Part shown: in pieces, positions 23,455 through 34,004 of the stretch
How positions within the stretch are numbered: position 1 is the first letter of the stretch
How the letters are laid out: the number at the start of each line of letters is the position of its first letter
Source of the DNA: Tomocerus qinae
Taxonomy: Eukaryota > Arthropoda > Collembola > Entomobryomorpha > Tomoceridae
Assembly (NCBI GenBank): GCA_020055645.1
Contig: CM034547.1
Location: 71,582,884-71,646,883, forward strand
Direction of reading: 5' to 3'
Length of the DNA: 64,000 bases
The notes under the pieces: generated by a model
Database searches by the model: none
Seen by the model: only the letters and a program-made list of their open reading frames with translations
What the model was told of the DNA's origin: nothing
Position numbers and translations under genes: made by a program

Positions 23455-23619
23455 ATTCACATCACTGCAGTGCACTGTCTCCTAAGTTCCAACTTTCGCT
23501 TGGAATCCTTTGCATCTGCTATCTAGGCTTCAAAAATAAGCAGCTATTGGGAGTAACATATGTATCTCTAATATCCCCTTTTTTATTTACTTAAATTATT
23601 CGCTTTGATTATAAATAAA

Positions 23620-24565
23620 CCATGTTCAAATGGATGTAAAAAAGTGGTGTGAAATCGCATAGAAAGTTTGAACTGATTATCTGACGTTACATGACGTAGT
23701 AAATTTTTTCAATGACCTTTGATGTTTTGACACGCGTGACTTGACCTTGACATGGCCTAACGAATAACCTTTTCGAACGAACCATCTCATGACGTTTTAC
23801 AATGTCAATAAACCATGTACAATGGATGTAAAAAAGTAGCGGAGAGGGTTTGCCACGTTAATTGACATTTTTCCAATGACCTTTGACCTTTTTACCCAGA
23901 TGACTTGACATTGATCTGACCTAACGAATGACCTTTCGAACGAGCTATTTCATGACGTTTTACAATGTCGACAGCAAAAGTTACGCCAATTTTTAGTTTT
24001 TGAACCACGCCCACAGGCAGGGGGTGTGTCCGATGTTAACCATGTTCAATAGCATATAACCTTTCGAACGAGCTATTTCATGACGTTTTACAATGTCGAC
24101 AGCAAAAGTTACACCAATTTTTAGTTTTTGAACCACGCCCACAGGCAGGGGGTGTGTCCGATGTTAACCATGTTCAAACTTAGCATATAACCTTTCGAAC
24201 GAGCTATTTTATGACGTTTTACAATGTCGACAGCAAAAGTTACACCAATTTTTAGTTTTTGAACCACGCCCACAGGCAGGGGGTGTGTCTGATGTTCAAA
24301 CTTAACATATTACCTTTCGATAGAGCTATTTCATGACGTTCTACAATGTCGATAGCAAAAGTTACACCAATTTTTAGTTTTTGACCCACGCCCACAGGCA
24401 GGGGGTGTGTCCGATGTTAGCCATGTTCAAACGTGACGAATAACCTTTCGAACGAGCTATTTCATGACGTTCTACAATGTCGACAGCGAAAGTTACACCA
24501 ATTTTTAGTTTTTGAACCACGCCCACAGGCAGGGGGTGTGTCCGATGCTCACCATATTCAAACTC
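23620..24565. repeat. Tandem satellite, about 121-132 bp unit
   Basis: Five good units start at about 23931, 24058, 24190, 24311 and 24441. Each reads cctttcgaacgagctatttc, atgacgttttacaatgtcga, cagcaaaagttacaccaatt, then accacgcccacaggcagggg. Diverged units precede at 23640-23880. It leads directly into the second HLE-like family on its right, as if it were that family's internal array. Confidence 0.75.
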
Positions 24566-24651
24566 GACCTCAGTTTTTATCCCTAGATTATGTTCAGAAA
24601 GTTTGAACTGGTTAACTGAAACCGTTCTTGAGTTATCGTGCTAACAGACAG

Positions 24652-24696
<45 letters not shown>

Positions 24697-24960
24697 TCAG
24701 GCATTCCTATAAAGCAGCTCCGCTACTTAATAACTAAAGTTACACCAATTTTTAATTTTTGGACCACGCCTACCGACAGGGGGTGTGTCCGATTTTGTCC
24801 ATTTTCGAACTCGACCTCGCTTTTTATCCCTACATCGCGTACAGTAAGTTTGAGTGTATTATCTCAAAACGTTTTTGAGTTATCGTGCTAACAGACAGAC
24901 AGACGGACAGACAGACAGATCAGGCATCCCTATAAAGCGGTGTTGCACACCACTTAATGC
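24566..24960 (+). mobile_element. Second Helentron-like family, two 3' ends in tandem
   Basis: Two consecutive modules share the order cgacctc(a/g)(g/c)tttttatccct, gagttatcgtgctaacagac, (gaca)n (24648-24695 and 24893-24920), agatcaggcatt(c)cctataaag, then a small hairpin. The hairpin is agcagctccgct in the first and agcggtgttgcacaccact in the second. The sequence differs from the main family, but GTTATCGTG, the GAC microsatellite and ATTC-CTATAA-AGC occur in the same order, suggesting a common origin. Confidence 0.6.
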
Positions 24961-25870
24961 TTCGCGGAATTATATGTGATTATTTAAATTTTGGGCAAAA
25001 AGGGTTTTAAAATTAACGTGCTTCGCGCAATTACATAAGATGATTTATATTATGGGCAAAAAGAGCTTAAAACGAACGAGGTTCAGCAAAATACTCCTAA
25101 CGCATATTATATGGTTTAATGGCATTGACCCCTTCGTAATCGACAATACTGTATAGGGTCCCGTTTTCCGTTCGTCAAATTATTATCAGCCTACTTATGC
25201 GCCAAAACTGTAACTTTTTAGTTTACATAGTGCTGTATAGTAATACAGAGTATTAAATATACATGAGAAAAGTAGGGGATTGGTTGTAGATGCAGTTCCG
25301 TAAGTGTCAAGACAGAACTGGGGAGGAGGAGCGGGACAAGGTTATTAGAATTGTAGCAGTGTTTGTTTTAGTCATTTTATGTGGATTTTAGAAAAGTATT
25401 TGATGGGATGCTGTGTAATATGTGCTCAATTCCTGCTCAGCAATGGCTTTTAGATTCTGCAATAATTCGTCTGTCACAAACCTCGCACGAATGATAAAAT
25501 TTTTAATACAAAATCAGCAGGGATAGATAGGACGACCAAAAGAGAAGGTCTGCTATGCTACTGGGTCAACTATAAATTTCTTTACATTCATTAAGAGCAT
25601 GTTATATATGAAACGTTATGTTGAAAAGGCGGGGCAATTAATTATTAATTATGGTATATATTTATTTACTGCCTCAAACTGAGGTTGCTTTAAACACAAA
25701 AATAATTCAACAGAAAATAACGATAAATAATTAGTAAGTAATATGAATGTGTAAGAAATTTTGGTAATTATGATTGAGCAATGAAGAGATGATTTTGTAA
25801 TTAAATAAATAATTATTAATTGAAAAGTGGAACATTTGTTTTAAAAGTGGGCATTTTTTCGACAGAGGGA
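24961..25870. other. No gene seen
   Basis: Diverged tandem words at 24965-25085 (tgcttcgcgcaattacat-like, gggcaaaaagagcttaaaa). Otherwise AT-rich with no coding signal. Confidence 0.4.
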
Positions 25871-25874
25871 CAGC

Positions 25875-26470
25875 AAAATGGGCTGGAGAGTAACATCGAG
25901 CTAAATACGGCTATGGAGTAACACTGAGCTGTATAAGGCTACAGAGTAAAACTGAGTTTTGATAGGCCTATAGAGTAACACTCCTAGGGTGTACAGAGGT
26001 ACATTATGTTTCTAGGGGGTAGAGTGGTATTACTATTACAAACTAACATCAAGGACATCAAGACAATAAACAAAGGAAACAATGAAACACTATCACTAAT
26101 TAGATATTTATGGACCAGCACTCGCTTCGCCGACGTCGAGGAAAGAACAATTGAAAAGCAATTAGCAACACAATACAAAATATCCAATTAGTGATGGCGC
26201 TTCATTGTTCCATTATTTCCATTGTCCTAGATGTTATGTTGTAATACTAATACAAGTGAATTTCTAGGGGTAGAGATGTACAGTGAGTTTCTAAGGGGTA
26301 GACTGGTACAGTGAGTTTCTAGGAGGGTAGTTAGGGCTGAGTTCAAGGAGGCTGCTGGTAAGGGTCGAGTTAAAACAGGCTAGTAAGAGTCGAGTTAAAG
26401 GAGGCTAATAAGGGTCGAGTTCAAAGAAGCTAATAAGGGTCGAGTTCAAGAAGATTCAAGGAGGATAGTA
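25875..26470. repeat. Two short-unit minisatellites flanking a MITE
   Basis: At 25875-25985, about 35-bp units around ggctatggagtaacactgag. At 26270-26465, units around gggtagactggtacagtgag give way to units of about 24-26 bp around agggtcgagttcaaagaagc. Both lie either side of the inverted repeat at 26027-26253. Confidence 0.6.
26027..26253. mobile_element. MITE, 227 bp, imperfect inverted repeat
   Basis: Left gtattactattacaaactaa pairs with right gttatgttgtaatactaatac; the pairing continues inwards through acaatgaaacactatcacta and tagtgatggcgcttcattgt. Arms are about 80 bp and imperfect. The short ORFs on both strands here are mirror images of the palindrome, not genes. Confidence 0.55.
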
Positions 26471-27028
26471 AGGAAAAGATTGGCTGACCCTGTAACGAGA
26501 ACGATGGAGTGTGCAGTGGCAGAATAGACGGAGTACGTACGGACATATTGGAGTAAGTGTTCGTAGTAGAAGTAGAATGGATTGTTCCCACGAGAGTGTG
26601 GGATTTATTTATTGAACGCAGATCACATCCACTCAGAACAATTCCTGGTGTAATTACCTTGTAATGAAATGTTCTTTTCTTTTACCCCAACGACTTTCAC
26701 TCGACTGACTTTCACCTACACACTCTATGCCATGCACGGGTCATCATGTTTAGGTGCATTATCATCCGACTGTACTCACTCATTCCTTCCACACTATACA
26801 AACCCCTTTAATTATAATCTCCACTTACTACAGAAATACCCACCAGAGCAGATTCACTAACCTCTCTACAAGGTACAATTGACATTTTACTTTGAAATGG
26901 AACCTTCCAGGCTAAAATGAGTTTTAGCCAGTGGATAAAATGAGAACACATGTAAATTTGACCATGGCCATTTTAGCCACTATCCATTTTATCTGGATAA
27001 AATGGCTTCCTGGCTGGCTAAAATGTAA
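26471..27028. other. No gene; short 'ggctaaaatg' palindromic patch at 26900-27022
   Basis: The patch alternates ggctaaaatg, gttttagcca, ggataaaatg and ccattttatc. It resembles the 'ggacaaaa/ttttgtcc' patch in the hAT MITE at 33094. Nothing else recognised. Confidence 0.35.
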
Positions 27029-27578
27029 AAACCTACAGCAAGCCGTAACAGAAGCTCGCCTTAGTAAAAGGGACCGTGTGCACATTTTGGTTGTGATAAT
27101 AATAGAAATAAATTTATTTTGATTATTAAAGTAAGCACTAATTCAAACTGATTAATATAATTCATAATTCAATATAAAAACCAACAGCAAATCAAAGTTG
27201 AATATTGTTGACTATCAAAATCAACAGCAATTCAAAATAGATTGATGTTGACTATCAAAATAAACAGCAAATCAAATTCGATTTCAATCAAAATTGATTG
27301 ATATCGATTATCATAATCACCAGAAAATCAAAACTGATTAATGTTGACTATGAAAATCAACAGAAAATCAAAATTGATTAATGTTGGCTATTAAAATCAA
27401 CAGAAAATCAAAACTGATTAATGTTGACTAAGAAAATCAACAGAAAACCAAAATTGATTAATTTTGACTATGAAAATCAACAGATATTCAATCTTGATTG
27501 ATTATGAGTATTAAAATCTACAGAAAATTAAAATCGGTTAGTAAAGATTATCAAAATTTAGAGGAAATCAAAAAATGG

Positions 27579-29385
27579 AAAGGACGGTATCGAACTTTTC
27601 GTTTTTAGGGTATTCTGATAGCCCAGAAAAAATGGGACAAAAATAGTATAGGAAGTTATAGGTCAAAAATGAGGCCCTGGTTTTTAAAAAATGAAAAACC
27701 TAAAGAGGCGCCAATACTTCCTTTGTTATAATTTTTTGTATGGAAACCCTGATTTGGGGTATTTGGCCGGGGTTTTTATAGGGTACAATATAGACAGAAA
27801 GTGATCTTTAGTGTCTAAACCAACTTCTGAGAAAAAACTGTGTGCGGACTATTTAACACCGATTTTTAATTTCGATTTTTTGAATTTTTTTGAATTTTTA
27901 CATATTACGAAATACTGAAATCGAATTTAAAAATCGGTGTTAAATAGTCCGCACACAGTTTTTTCTCAGAAGTTGGTTTAGACACTAAAGTTCACTTTCC
28001 GTCTATATTGTACCCTATAAAAACCCCGGCCAAATACCCCAAATCAGGGTTTCCATACAAAAATTTATAACAAAGGAAGTATTGGCGCCTCTTTAGGTTT
28101 TTCATTTTTTAAAAACCAGGGCCTCATTAGCTCGCCTGAGTAAGCGAGCTTATAGAACCGTCCGTCCGTCCGTCCGTCCGTCCGTCGGTCCGTCCGTCCG
28201 TACCCACGATAACTTTCGAAAGCAATGACGGATATTGACCAAACTTGGCAAAAACAATGCCTATGGACCACTGACGATCCCTATTGATTTTGGGGTAAAT
28301 CGGTCCATAGGTTGCTGAGATACCGCGCGCTCACTTTGTCTTCATTTTGATAGTTAAAGTGAAAAATGGGCATTGAAAATTGTAATACCGTTTCCTATAG
28401 ATTGTTAGCGGGATAGTATAAACTATATCATGCCGCTTCTACTAAAACTAAAATTATATAGTAAAATAACAAAACCGGAAAATTACCTTTAAAAGTAAAA
28501 TAACGAATCTGTTTCAAGTTTGTCTTGATTTTAACAGTCAATATTAATATATTTTCATTATGTATTGACTTTGATTGTCAATATTAATATATTTTCATTA
28601 TGTATTGACTTTGATAGTCAATATTAATATATTTTCTTATGCATTGATCTTGATAGTCGTTATTAATATATTTTAATTTGTATTGATTTTGATAGTCAAT
28701 ATTAATCAATTTTGATTTTCTGTTGATTTTCATAGTCAACATTTATCAATTTTGATTTTCTGCTGATTTTCATATTCAAAATTAATCAATTTTGATTTTC
28801 TGTTAATTTTCATATTCAAAATTAATCAATATTGATTTTCTGTTAATTTTCATATTCACAATTAATCAATTTTGATTTTCTGTTAATTTTCATAGTCAAC
28901 AGTAATTAACTTTGATTTTCTGTTGATTTTCATAGTCAACATTAATCAATTTTGATTTTCTGTTGATTTTCATAGTCAACATTAATCAATTTTGATTTTC
29001 TGTTGATTTTTATGGTCAACATTAATCAATTTTGATTTTCTGTTGATTTTTATGGTCAACATTAATCAATTTTGATTTTTTGTTGATTTTTCAAATAATA
29101 TAGCTTCGTTTCCCTAAAATATCAATGTCTGAATTTTTAATATGTCATAGCTACATATATAAAGACCCAATTCTGAAAGTTTAATCAAAATCCGTACGCT
29201 CGGTTTTGTGCTACGTGCGAGTAATTTTTGTCTACCAGAATGTGTACACGTTAACCTTTAATCAGGCGAGCTTCTGTTACGGCTTGCTGTAGGTTTTTTG
29301 ACCTATAACTTCCTATACTATTTTTGTCCCATTTTTTCTGGGCTATCAGAATACCCTAAAAACGAAAAGTTCGATACCGTCCTTT
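27579..29385. mobile_element. Foldback M1, about 640 bp without HLE-L
   Basis: Ends AAAGGACGGTATCGAAC and GTTCGATACCGTCCTTT. Long, nearly identical arms (27579-27905 against 27910-28128 plus 29297-29385) include tttgccggggtttttatagg-like and ctgtgtgcggactatttaac words. HLE-L sits inside the right arm. No clear target duplication and no ORF. Arm identity is high, so it is young or kept alike by gene conversion. Confidence 0.75.
28129..29296 (-). mobile_element. HLE-L, complete subfamily II element
   Basis: Minus-strand, uninterrupted, about 1.17 kb: hairpin agctcgcctgagtaagcgagct at 28129, (gtcc)n at 28160-28200, gataactttcg, core, 40-bp arrays of two unit types (28530-29090), then the subfamily II head with cggttttgtgctacgtgcg. 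The 5' end is at 29296. It lies in a T-run of foldback M1; the opposite arm (27661-27680) shows the empty site. Confidence 0.9.
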
Positions 29386-29787
29386 GACTATAAAATTTAA
29401 TAAAAATCCAAAATAGATTTTTTTCAATCGTATAATAGTTATTTTCCGGTTTAATTTGCTTTATTATAATATCTCAAATTTGGTAGAAACGGATTGAAAT
29501 GTTTTATACTATACGCTAACAATTTATAGGAAACGCCATTGAACTTTTTAATGCCCATTTAATGCCAAATTTTCACATTGACTATCAAAATGAAGACAAA
29601 GTGAGCGCGCGTTATCTCAGCAACCAATGGATCGATTTACCCCCAATTCAATAGGGATCGTCAGTGGTCCATAGGCATTGTTTTTGCCAAGTTTGGTCAA
29701 TATCCGTCATTGCTTTCGAAAGTTATCGTGGCGACGGACGTACGGACAGACTTTGCGGTTCCATAAGCTCGCTTTCTCAGGCGAGCT

Positions 29788-31410
29788 AAAAAGCCGCCTA
29801 AAATAAAACACTGGGTGAGCATACTTACAATATTATACCCGTGATGATTGTATTAATAAATGATGGTTGTTGATGTTGGCCTTATGCTTCTATCAACGAA
29901 TTTCGAAATGTTCACGGAGTCTCTCTGTGACAGTGTGTTTCGACGGATGAAAGGTGCCTCGGAACAATTAACAGTTTTAGTTGAATTTAACTTTATTTCT
30001 CAACTAAATGTAGAGCACAAAATTGTCACAAATCCTTGCAACTAAATAAAAGTGGTCACTTTCCACAAGAGGACAAGTACCAATAAAATAACTAGCTGAC
30101 CTGACCCGAAAATAATCGGTGGACGTCGTCACTATCAGCAAAGGCTAGCTTCTCTCAATGACAAAGTCAAGAGCAGAATTAATAAAATTGACTCTAACGG
30201 TCAAACTCGTTCCAGAGATTAAAAAGAATTCAAGATTATTCTAGCGTCCTAAGCTTCACTCATACACTAGAATTAAGAACTAATAAATAAGTGGGAACAA
30301 ACTCTTACAAAATAAATTAATTCTACAAGCCTGAACAAACGTTACACATATCAGCTTATAGACTCATACGAGATTTCACAATGGTAAATAAGTAAATATT
30401 CTCCGATCCATGGGGCGACGGGTATTGGATTATATAATAATATAGCACGTAACACGAGCGTACGATAATGGTCTAAAAGTGGAGAATATAAATCTGCTCC
30501 TGCCCATGTACTTTATGTTTTCGAAATAACTACAATAGTAATGAAGTATGGTAACTGGCTCTTCTTACATTTATTTTCTTTTCCTGCATTTTCTCTAGAT
30601 ACAAAAGAAATGTTCTCCCTAAAGAAATGTTCTCCCTTCTCCCTCACATTTCTCAAAGTGTATTTATAAATTATCTCTAATAATCCGGGATGCCCTGACC
30701 TACCCTTTCAAGCACTCCAGTCATACAATTTATTTACGGAAATATTGTTTTTGAGTTACTGATTGGTAGATATTTTGTAAATATCTAAAAGTATTGAAAA
30801 TATTACTTAATTTTTTAAGTTAGCTAAGTGAAAAAGATGCAGTTAAGTACATTCATTATGTCTGTTGTCGACACATTGAAAGATTCAGTGAAATGAAATT
30901 ATAAAATATTTATTTGTAATATTATGGTATCTATTTATTTATTTCTTAGCTGTAGGAAATTATTTAAATTATGAATAATGTAAATTTAATATAATAATGT
31001 AATTTTAATTGTTTTATGTACATGTAGAAAATATTTGAATGCAAAAACAAATACTACGAATCATTTGGATTCCAATGATGTATAATTTGTATATGTAAAT
31101 CAATGTCTTTAATGTGAAATTTAGCGATGAAAGTGAAAGTCGTTGGTGAAAAATCACGACTTTGGTATATGTAAAAATCAGTTTGTACCGATTAGGCCAG
31201 TGCAGTGTCCTGTCATGGAAACTGTCTCCTAAGGTGTATTGCCAGTAGGGATTACCCTGAGCTGCCTTAGCATTTGCTTGATTTGTTGCAGACTTGCCTG
31301 CCTAATCGTACAAGCCGATTATCACTGTGATTGTGTATGGCTGTATTGATTGATTGTATTGTAAATAAATATATTGTTTCAGTTCCTATAACTGTCTTGT
31401 GGTCTTGTGT
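29788..31410. other. No gene seen
   Basis: Longest non-repeat stretch in the middle of the window. AT-rich; short duplication of aaagaaatgttctccct (30604-30640); polyadenylation-like aataaa words. A weak inverted pair, gtaccgattaggcc and gcctaatcgtac (31185, 31300). Frames are short and unconvincing, including one at 29860-30045. Confidence 0.4.
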
Positions 31411-31423
31411 ACCTTATTGTCGT

Positions 31424-31988
31424 TATGGGCGTACAGGTCTGTCTAGTGGTCTAAACAGCCGCTTCTCAGGCTGAGGTCTGGAGTTCGAATCTCTGGAGCG
31501 CCTCAGGTCTATAAGGTAGTAGTCTGGAGCTGGGAGAAGCTGTCATTGCCGTATATTCGTTATTAGCATTGATTTGCCTATCTTGGTGACAATATGATTA
31601 TCTATCAATGCCCTGTCTGTAGTGTATGGATTGTTCTGTTGGTCTGTATACGTGCTACGAGTTCTACCTAGCACAAGTCTGGACAATGGGATGCACATGA
31701 GGTGATAAGGTGGATTGAAGTAGACTGCTGTAAGTGATTTGTCTGTGGTCACTGGCGGTCGGCTTACATGTTCCGGTCCCTCTCTGACTGCCCACCAGAT
31801 CGAGTTGCGGGACAGTGTTGAGTCGTTCCGTCTCATGGTTCAGTACTCTTCACTAAAGTCTCTTCGTGTAAGTCTGTACACTTAGTAAAGTTGTTCCGGG
31901 AGCCACTGCAAGTAAGCCCTCGCGGCTTGAGCGGTAGCATAGCTATACTAATCAATAGTAGTAGCTGTGCTCTCCCCCTAACACACAC
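31424..31988 (+). mobile_element. Long SINE with tRNA-like head
   Basis: Flanked by a perfect 13-bp direct repeat, ACCTTATTGTCGT (31411-31423 and 31989-32001), with an (AC)n tail just before the right repeat. Residues 31428-31502 fold as a 75-nt tRNA-like unit. GGCGTAC pairs with GAGCGCC at 6 of 7 positions. A TGTCTAGTGGTCTAA A-box and a GAGTTCGAATC B-box are present, and the T-loop is TTCGAAT. The anticodon arm is degenerate (CAGCC/GGCTG with an 8-base loop), so it is a retroposon head rather than a working tRNA. The 490-bp body is unrecognised; transcription would be by RNA polymerase III. Confidence 0.7.
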
Positions 31989-32001
31989 ACCTTATTGTCG
32001 T

Positions 32002-32985
32002 GTAATCAACTGATAGAGATAAGTGTATTAACTCAATTAGCCCAGGTCCTCGGATCCAAGGTGAAAGGTTAAGCATACAACTGTCTCTGTATTTAGTTTG
32101 ATTGTTAAGAATTCAATTAGCCCAGGTCCTCGGATCAAAGTTGAACGATTCTTAGAAACAATCTACTAGATACTATCAGTGTAAAGTGCCTTTAAGGCTG
32201 GTCCTTCGAGAAGTAGAAACGAAGCTCTATTTAGCAGACTTGAGTTTTGCGAGATAGCGTTTTACGGCTAGAAAGATACATAGCTGGCCGTAACAATGTC
32301 AATAAGGGTCATAACAAAGGTTAAAAGAAGTGTAAAGTATTTCAAATATATTGCTACAATTTTTATGAATTTTTGAAACGTAAATTTTTTCCCCCATATT
32401 TTCTAGTGACTTTACGTAGTCTAAGGTTTATCTTTGTGTGCACTAACCTTCTCCGTATTGGATAAGTGCTATTCAAAATACGCAAAAAAGTGTTTTATTA
32501 AGTGTAAGGGACACGAATTTTAATGTTGACTCAGCCATTCCTAAGAAGAAACTGTCAGCTCCGCTCAAAAGAATGTAAGACTATGCATGTAAAATGACAA
32601 TGTAAGGTCCCTTAAAGTACAGTTACTATTCATTCTATACTACGGTTATAGTTTTTGCCAGTTTGTGCGTTTGCACATTTTGCCAAACTGTCCGACGTGG
32701 TATAAAGGCGATTTGCTAAATCAATCGTGGTAAAATAACTTTTGCCACAATTTCTTTTGCCAAATCGACCTACCACCGCATTATATACGTACTTAGTCCG
32801 TTTAAAAGTCAACAATTTTAGCGGTTAACATGGCGAGAATTACAGTATGTCTATGTATATCTATGTTTTTATGTCTGTATGTACCAGTGATGTACGTAAT
32901 CAAAGTCCTCCCAATCTCAGACCAGAGTATAAAGTCGACATGCCGTAAACTGTTTTTCAATGCCGCATGCTCTAAATGCCGTATA
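32002..32985. other. No gene; 78-bp tandem duplication and a 'gcatgc' unit
   Basis: The segment aattagcccaggtcctcgga at 32034 recurs at 32112 with gatc(c)aaggtgaa following. At 32940-32985 a catgccgtaaactgtttttc unit resembles the 10.9-kb minisatellite. No coding signal. Confidence 0.45.
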
Positions 32986-33093
32986 AAGGCTAGTGCACAG
33001 ATCGAAATTTCGCTACCATATACGCAATTCCGAGTCGAAATTTTAACTGCGTCATGGCGACAAAAAATTTTCTCCGACTCGAAATATCAAACC

Positions 33094-33276
33094 CAGGGTT
33101 GCGTTTTGTCCGGACAAAACTGTTACTGTCCAGGATGAAATTAGTTTTATCCACTTTCTATCCAGGACAAAAGTGGACAAAACTAATTTCTTCCAGGATA
33201 AAACTAGTTTTGCCCTGGATAAAACCACTTTTGTCCACTTTTGTCCACACCTTCCTATCCGGACACCGCAACCCTG
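33094..33276. mobile_element. hAT MITE, 183 bp, CAGGGTTGCG ends
   Basis: Inverted ends CAGGGTTGCG...CGCAACCCTG with perfect 8-bp duplications ATCAAACC (33086-33093 and 33277-33284), matching hAT (CAGGG end, 8 bp). The inside is a run of ggacaaaa, ttttgtcc, ggataaaa and ttttatcc words in both orientations, spaced about 10-20 bp. The open frame across it is a consequence of the repeats. Confidence 0.9.
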
Positions 33277-33396
33277 ATCAAACCGGGTATCAGTTTTCCA
33301 TTACCTAGAACGCAGATCATGGCAGCTAATTAGAACGAACAGATTTTGGGTTTAGAAATTCACAGCTTTCAAGTCACCTTATTAGTACCACAATGC

Positions 33397-33456
33397 TTGT
33401 CTAGAGCCTAGACCGTAGTGCGGCTCCCAGCCGTGACAAGGATAGGTTCTAGACAA
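33397..33456. mobile_element. Mutator-like miniature element, 60 bp
   Basis: TTGTCTAGAGCCTA ... TAGGTTCTAGACAA with a perfect 9-bp duplication CCACAATGC (33388-33396 and 33457-33465). End sequence and duplication length match the 299-bp element at 22568-22866. Extremely short for a transposed unit. Confidence 0.8.
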
Positions 33457-33465
33457 CCACAATGC

Positions 33466-34004
33466 CGGAGTAGACACCTGAACTATGACGTCATAATCTA
33501 GGCACTTTTACATGTGTCAACTGTCAACTCCGATAATCATTTACCAAAATGAAGTGCATTTTTATCACACTTCTTGGGATAGATTATCATACTTCGCAAA
33601 CGACGGCAATATGTATGTCATACATTTGAAAAGTTTGAACTTGAATAGAATGAACCACCCACTCAATCATTTTTATTATTTTCAACTTCTTCCCAAATCC
33701 ATACGTAGTTGAGAATTTGAGAAATCAAGTATTTGGTTACTGTAACCATGCAACAATACTATTCCTTAATAATTCACAGCGAAAATATGAATCTCTTTTC
33801 ACGCAACCGAGCTGGCGAAATTCATGATTTTCGCTTTGGCGAAATGAATATTTTGATTTCACATGCGAAAATTGATGAAGTGTGTACCGACAAAATGAAA
33901 TGACGGGAAAATTTTAATTTTCCCCCCTCTGAGAAAATTTGCCTTAGAAACTGCATTTACCTCACGATCTGTGTATTATAAGGCTTAATAAGCCGGAAAT
34001 GCCG
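33466..34004. other. No gene seen
   Basis: Carries 'ttcgcc/ggcgaaat' words around 33800-33880 in both orientations. No coding signal in the short frame at 33512-33712. Confidence 0.4.

Larger units (their letters stand above)
27029..29787 (+). mobile_element. HLE-K, hosting a foldback that hosts HLE-L
   Basis: 5' aaacctacagcaagccgtaac at 27029; array of about 40-bp units to 27540; interrupted at 27579. It resumes at gactataaaatttaataaaa (29386) and continues through the core, agtgagcgcgcgttatctca, a short cggacgtacggac tract and hairpin agctcgctttctcaggcgagct at 29787. The right half closely matches HLE-S at 58414-58804. Confidence 0.85.

Noticed and set aside
24628-24891. Frame encoding TDRQTDRQ repeats
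   Set aside because: Translation of a (gaca)n microsatellite.
31428-31502. Functional tRNA gene
   Set aside because: Anticodon loop of eight bases and mismatches in the acceptor stem; position directly inside a target duplication fits a SINE head better.
31543-31836. 97-codon minus-strand frame
   Set aside because: Falls entirely within the SINE body defined by 13-bp duplications.
31160-32300. LTR retrotransposon or solo LTR
   Set aside because: No paired terminal repeats with TG...CA ends, no primer-binding site and no gag-pol sequence seen; the 13-bp duplications bracket a tRNA-headed unit instead.
33054-33308. Frame with KLLLS/LVLS repeats
   Set aside because: Generated by the palindromic words of the hAT MITE.
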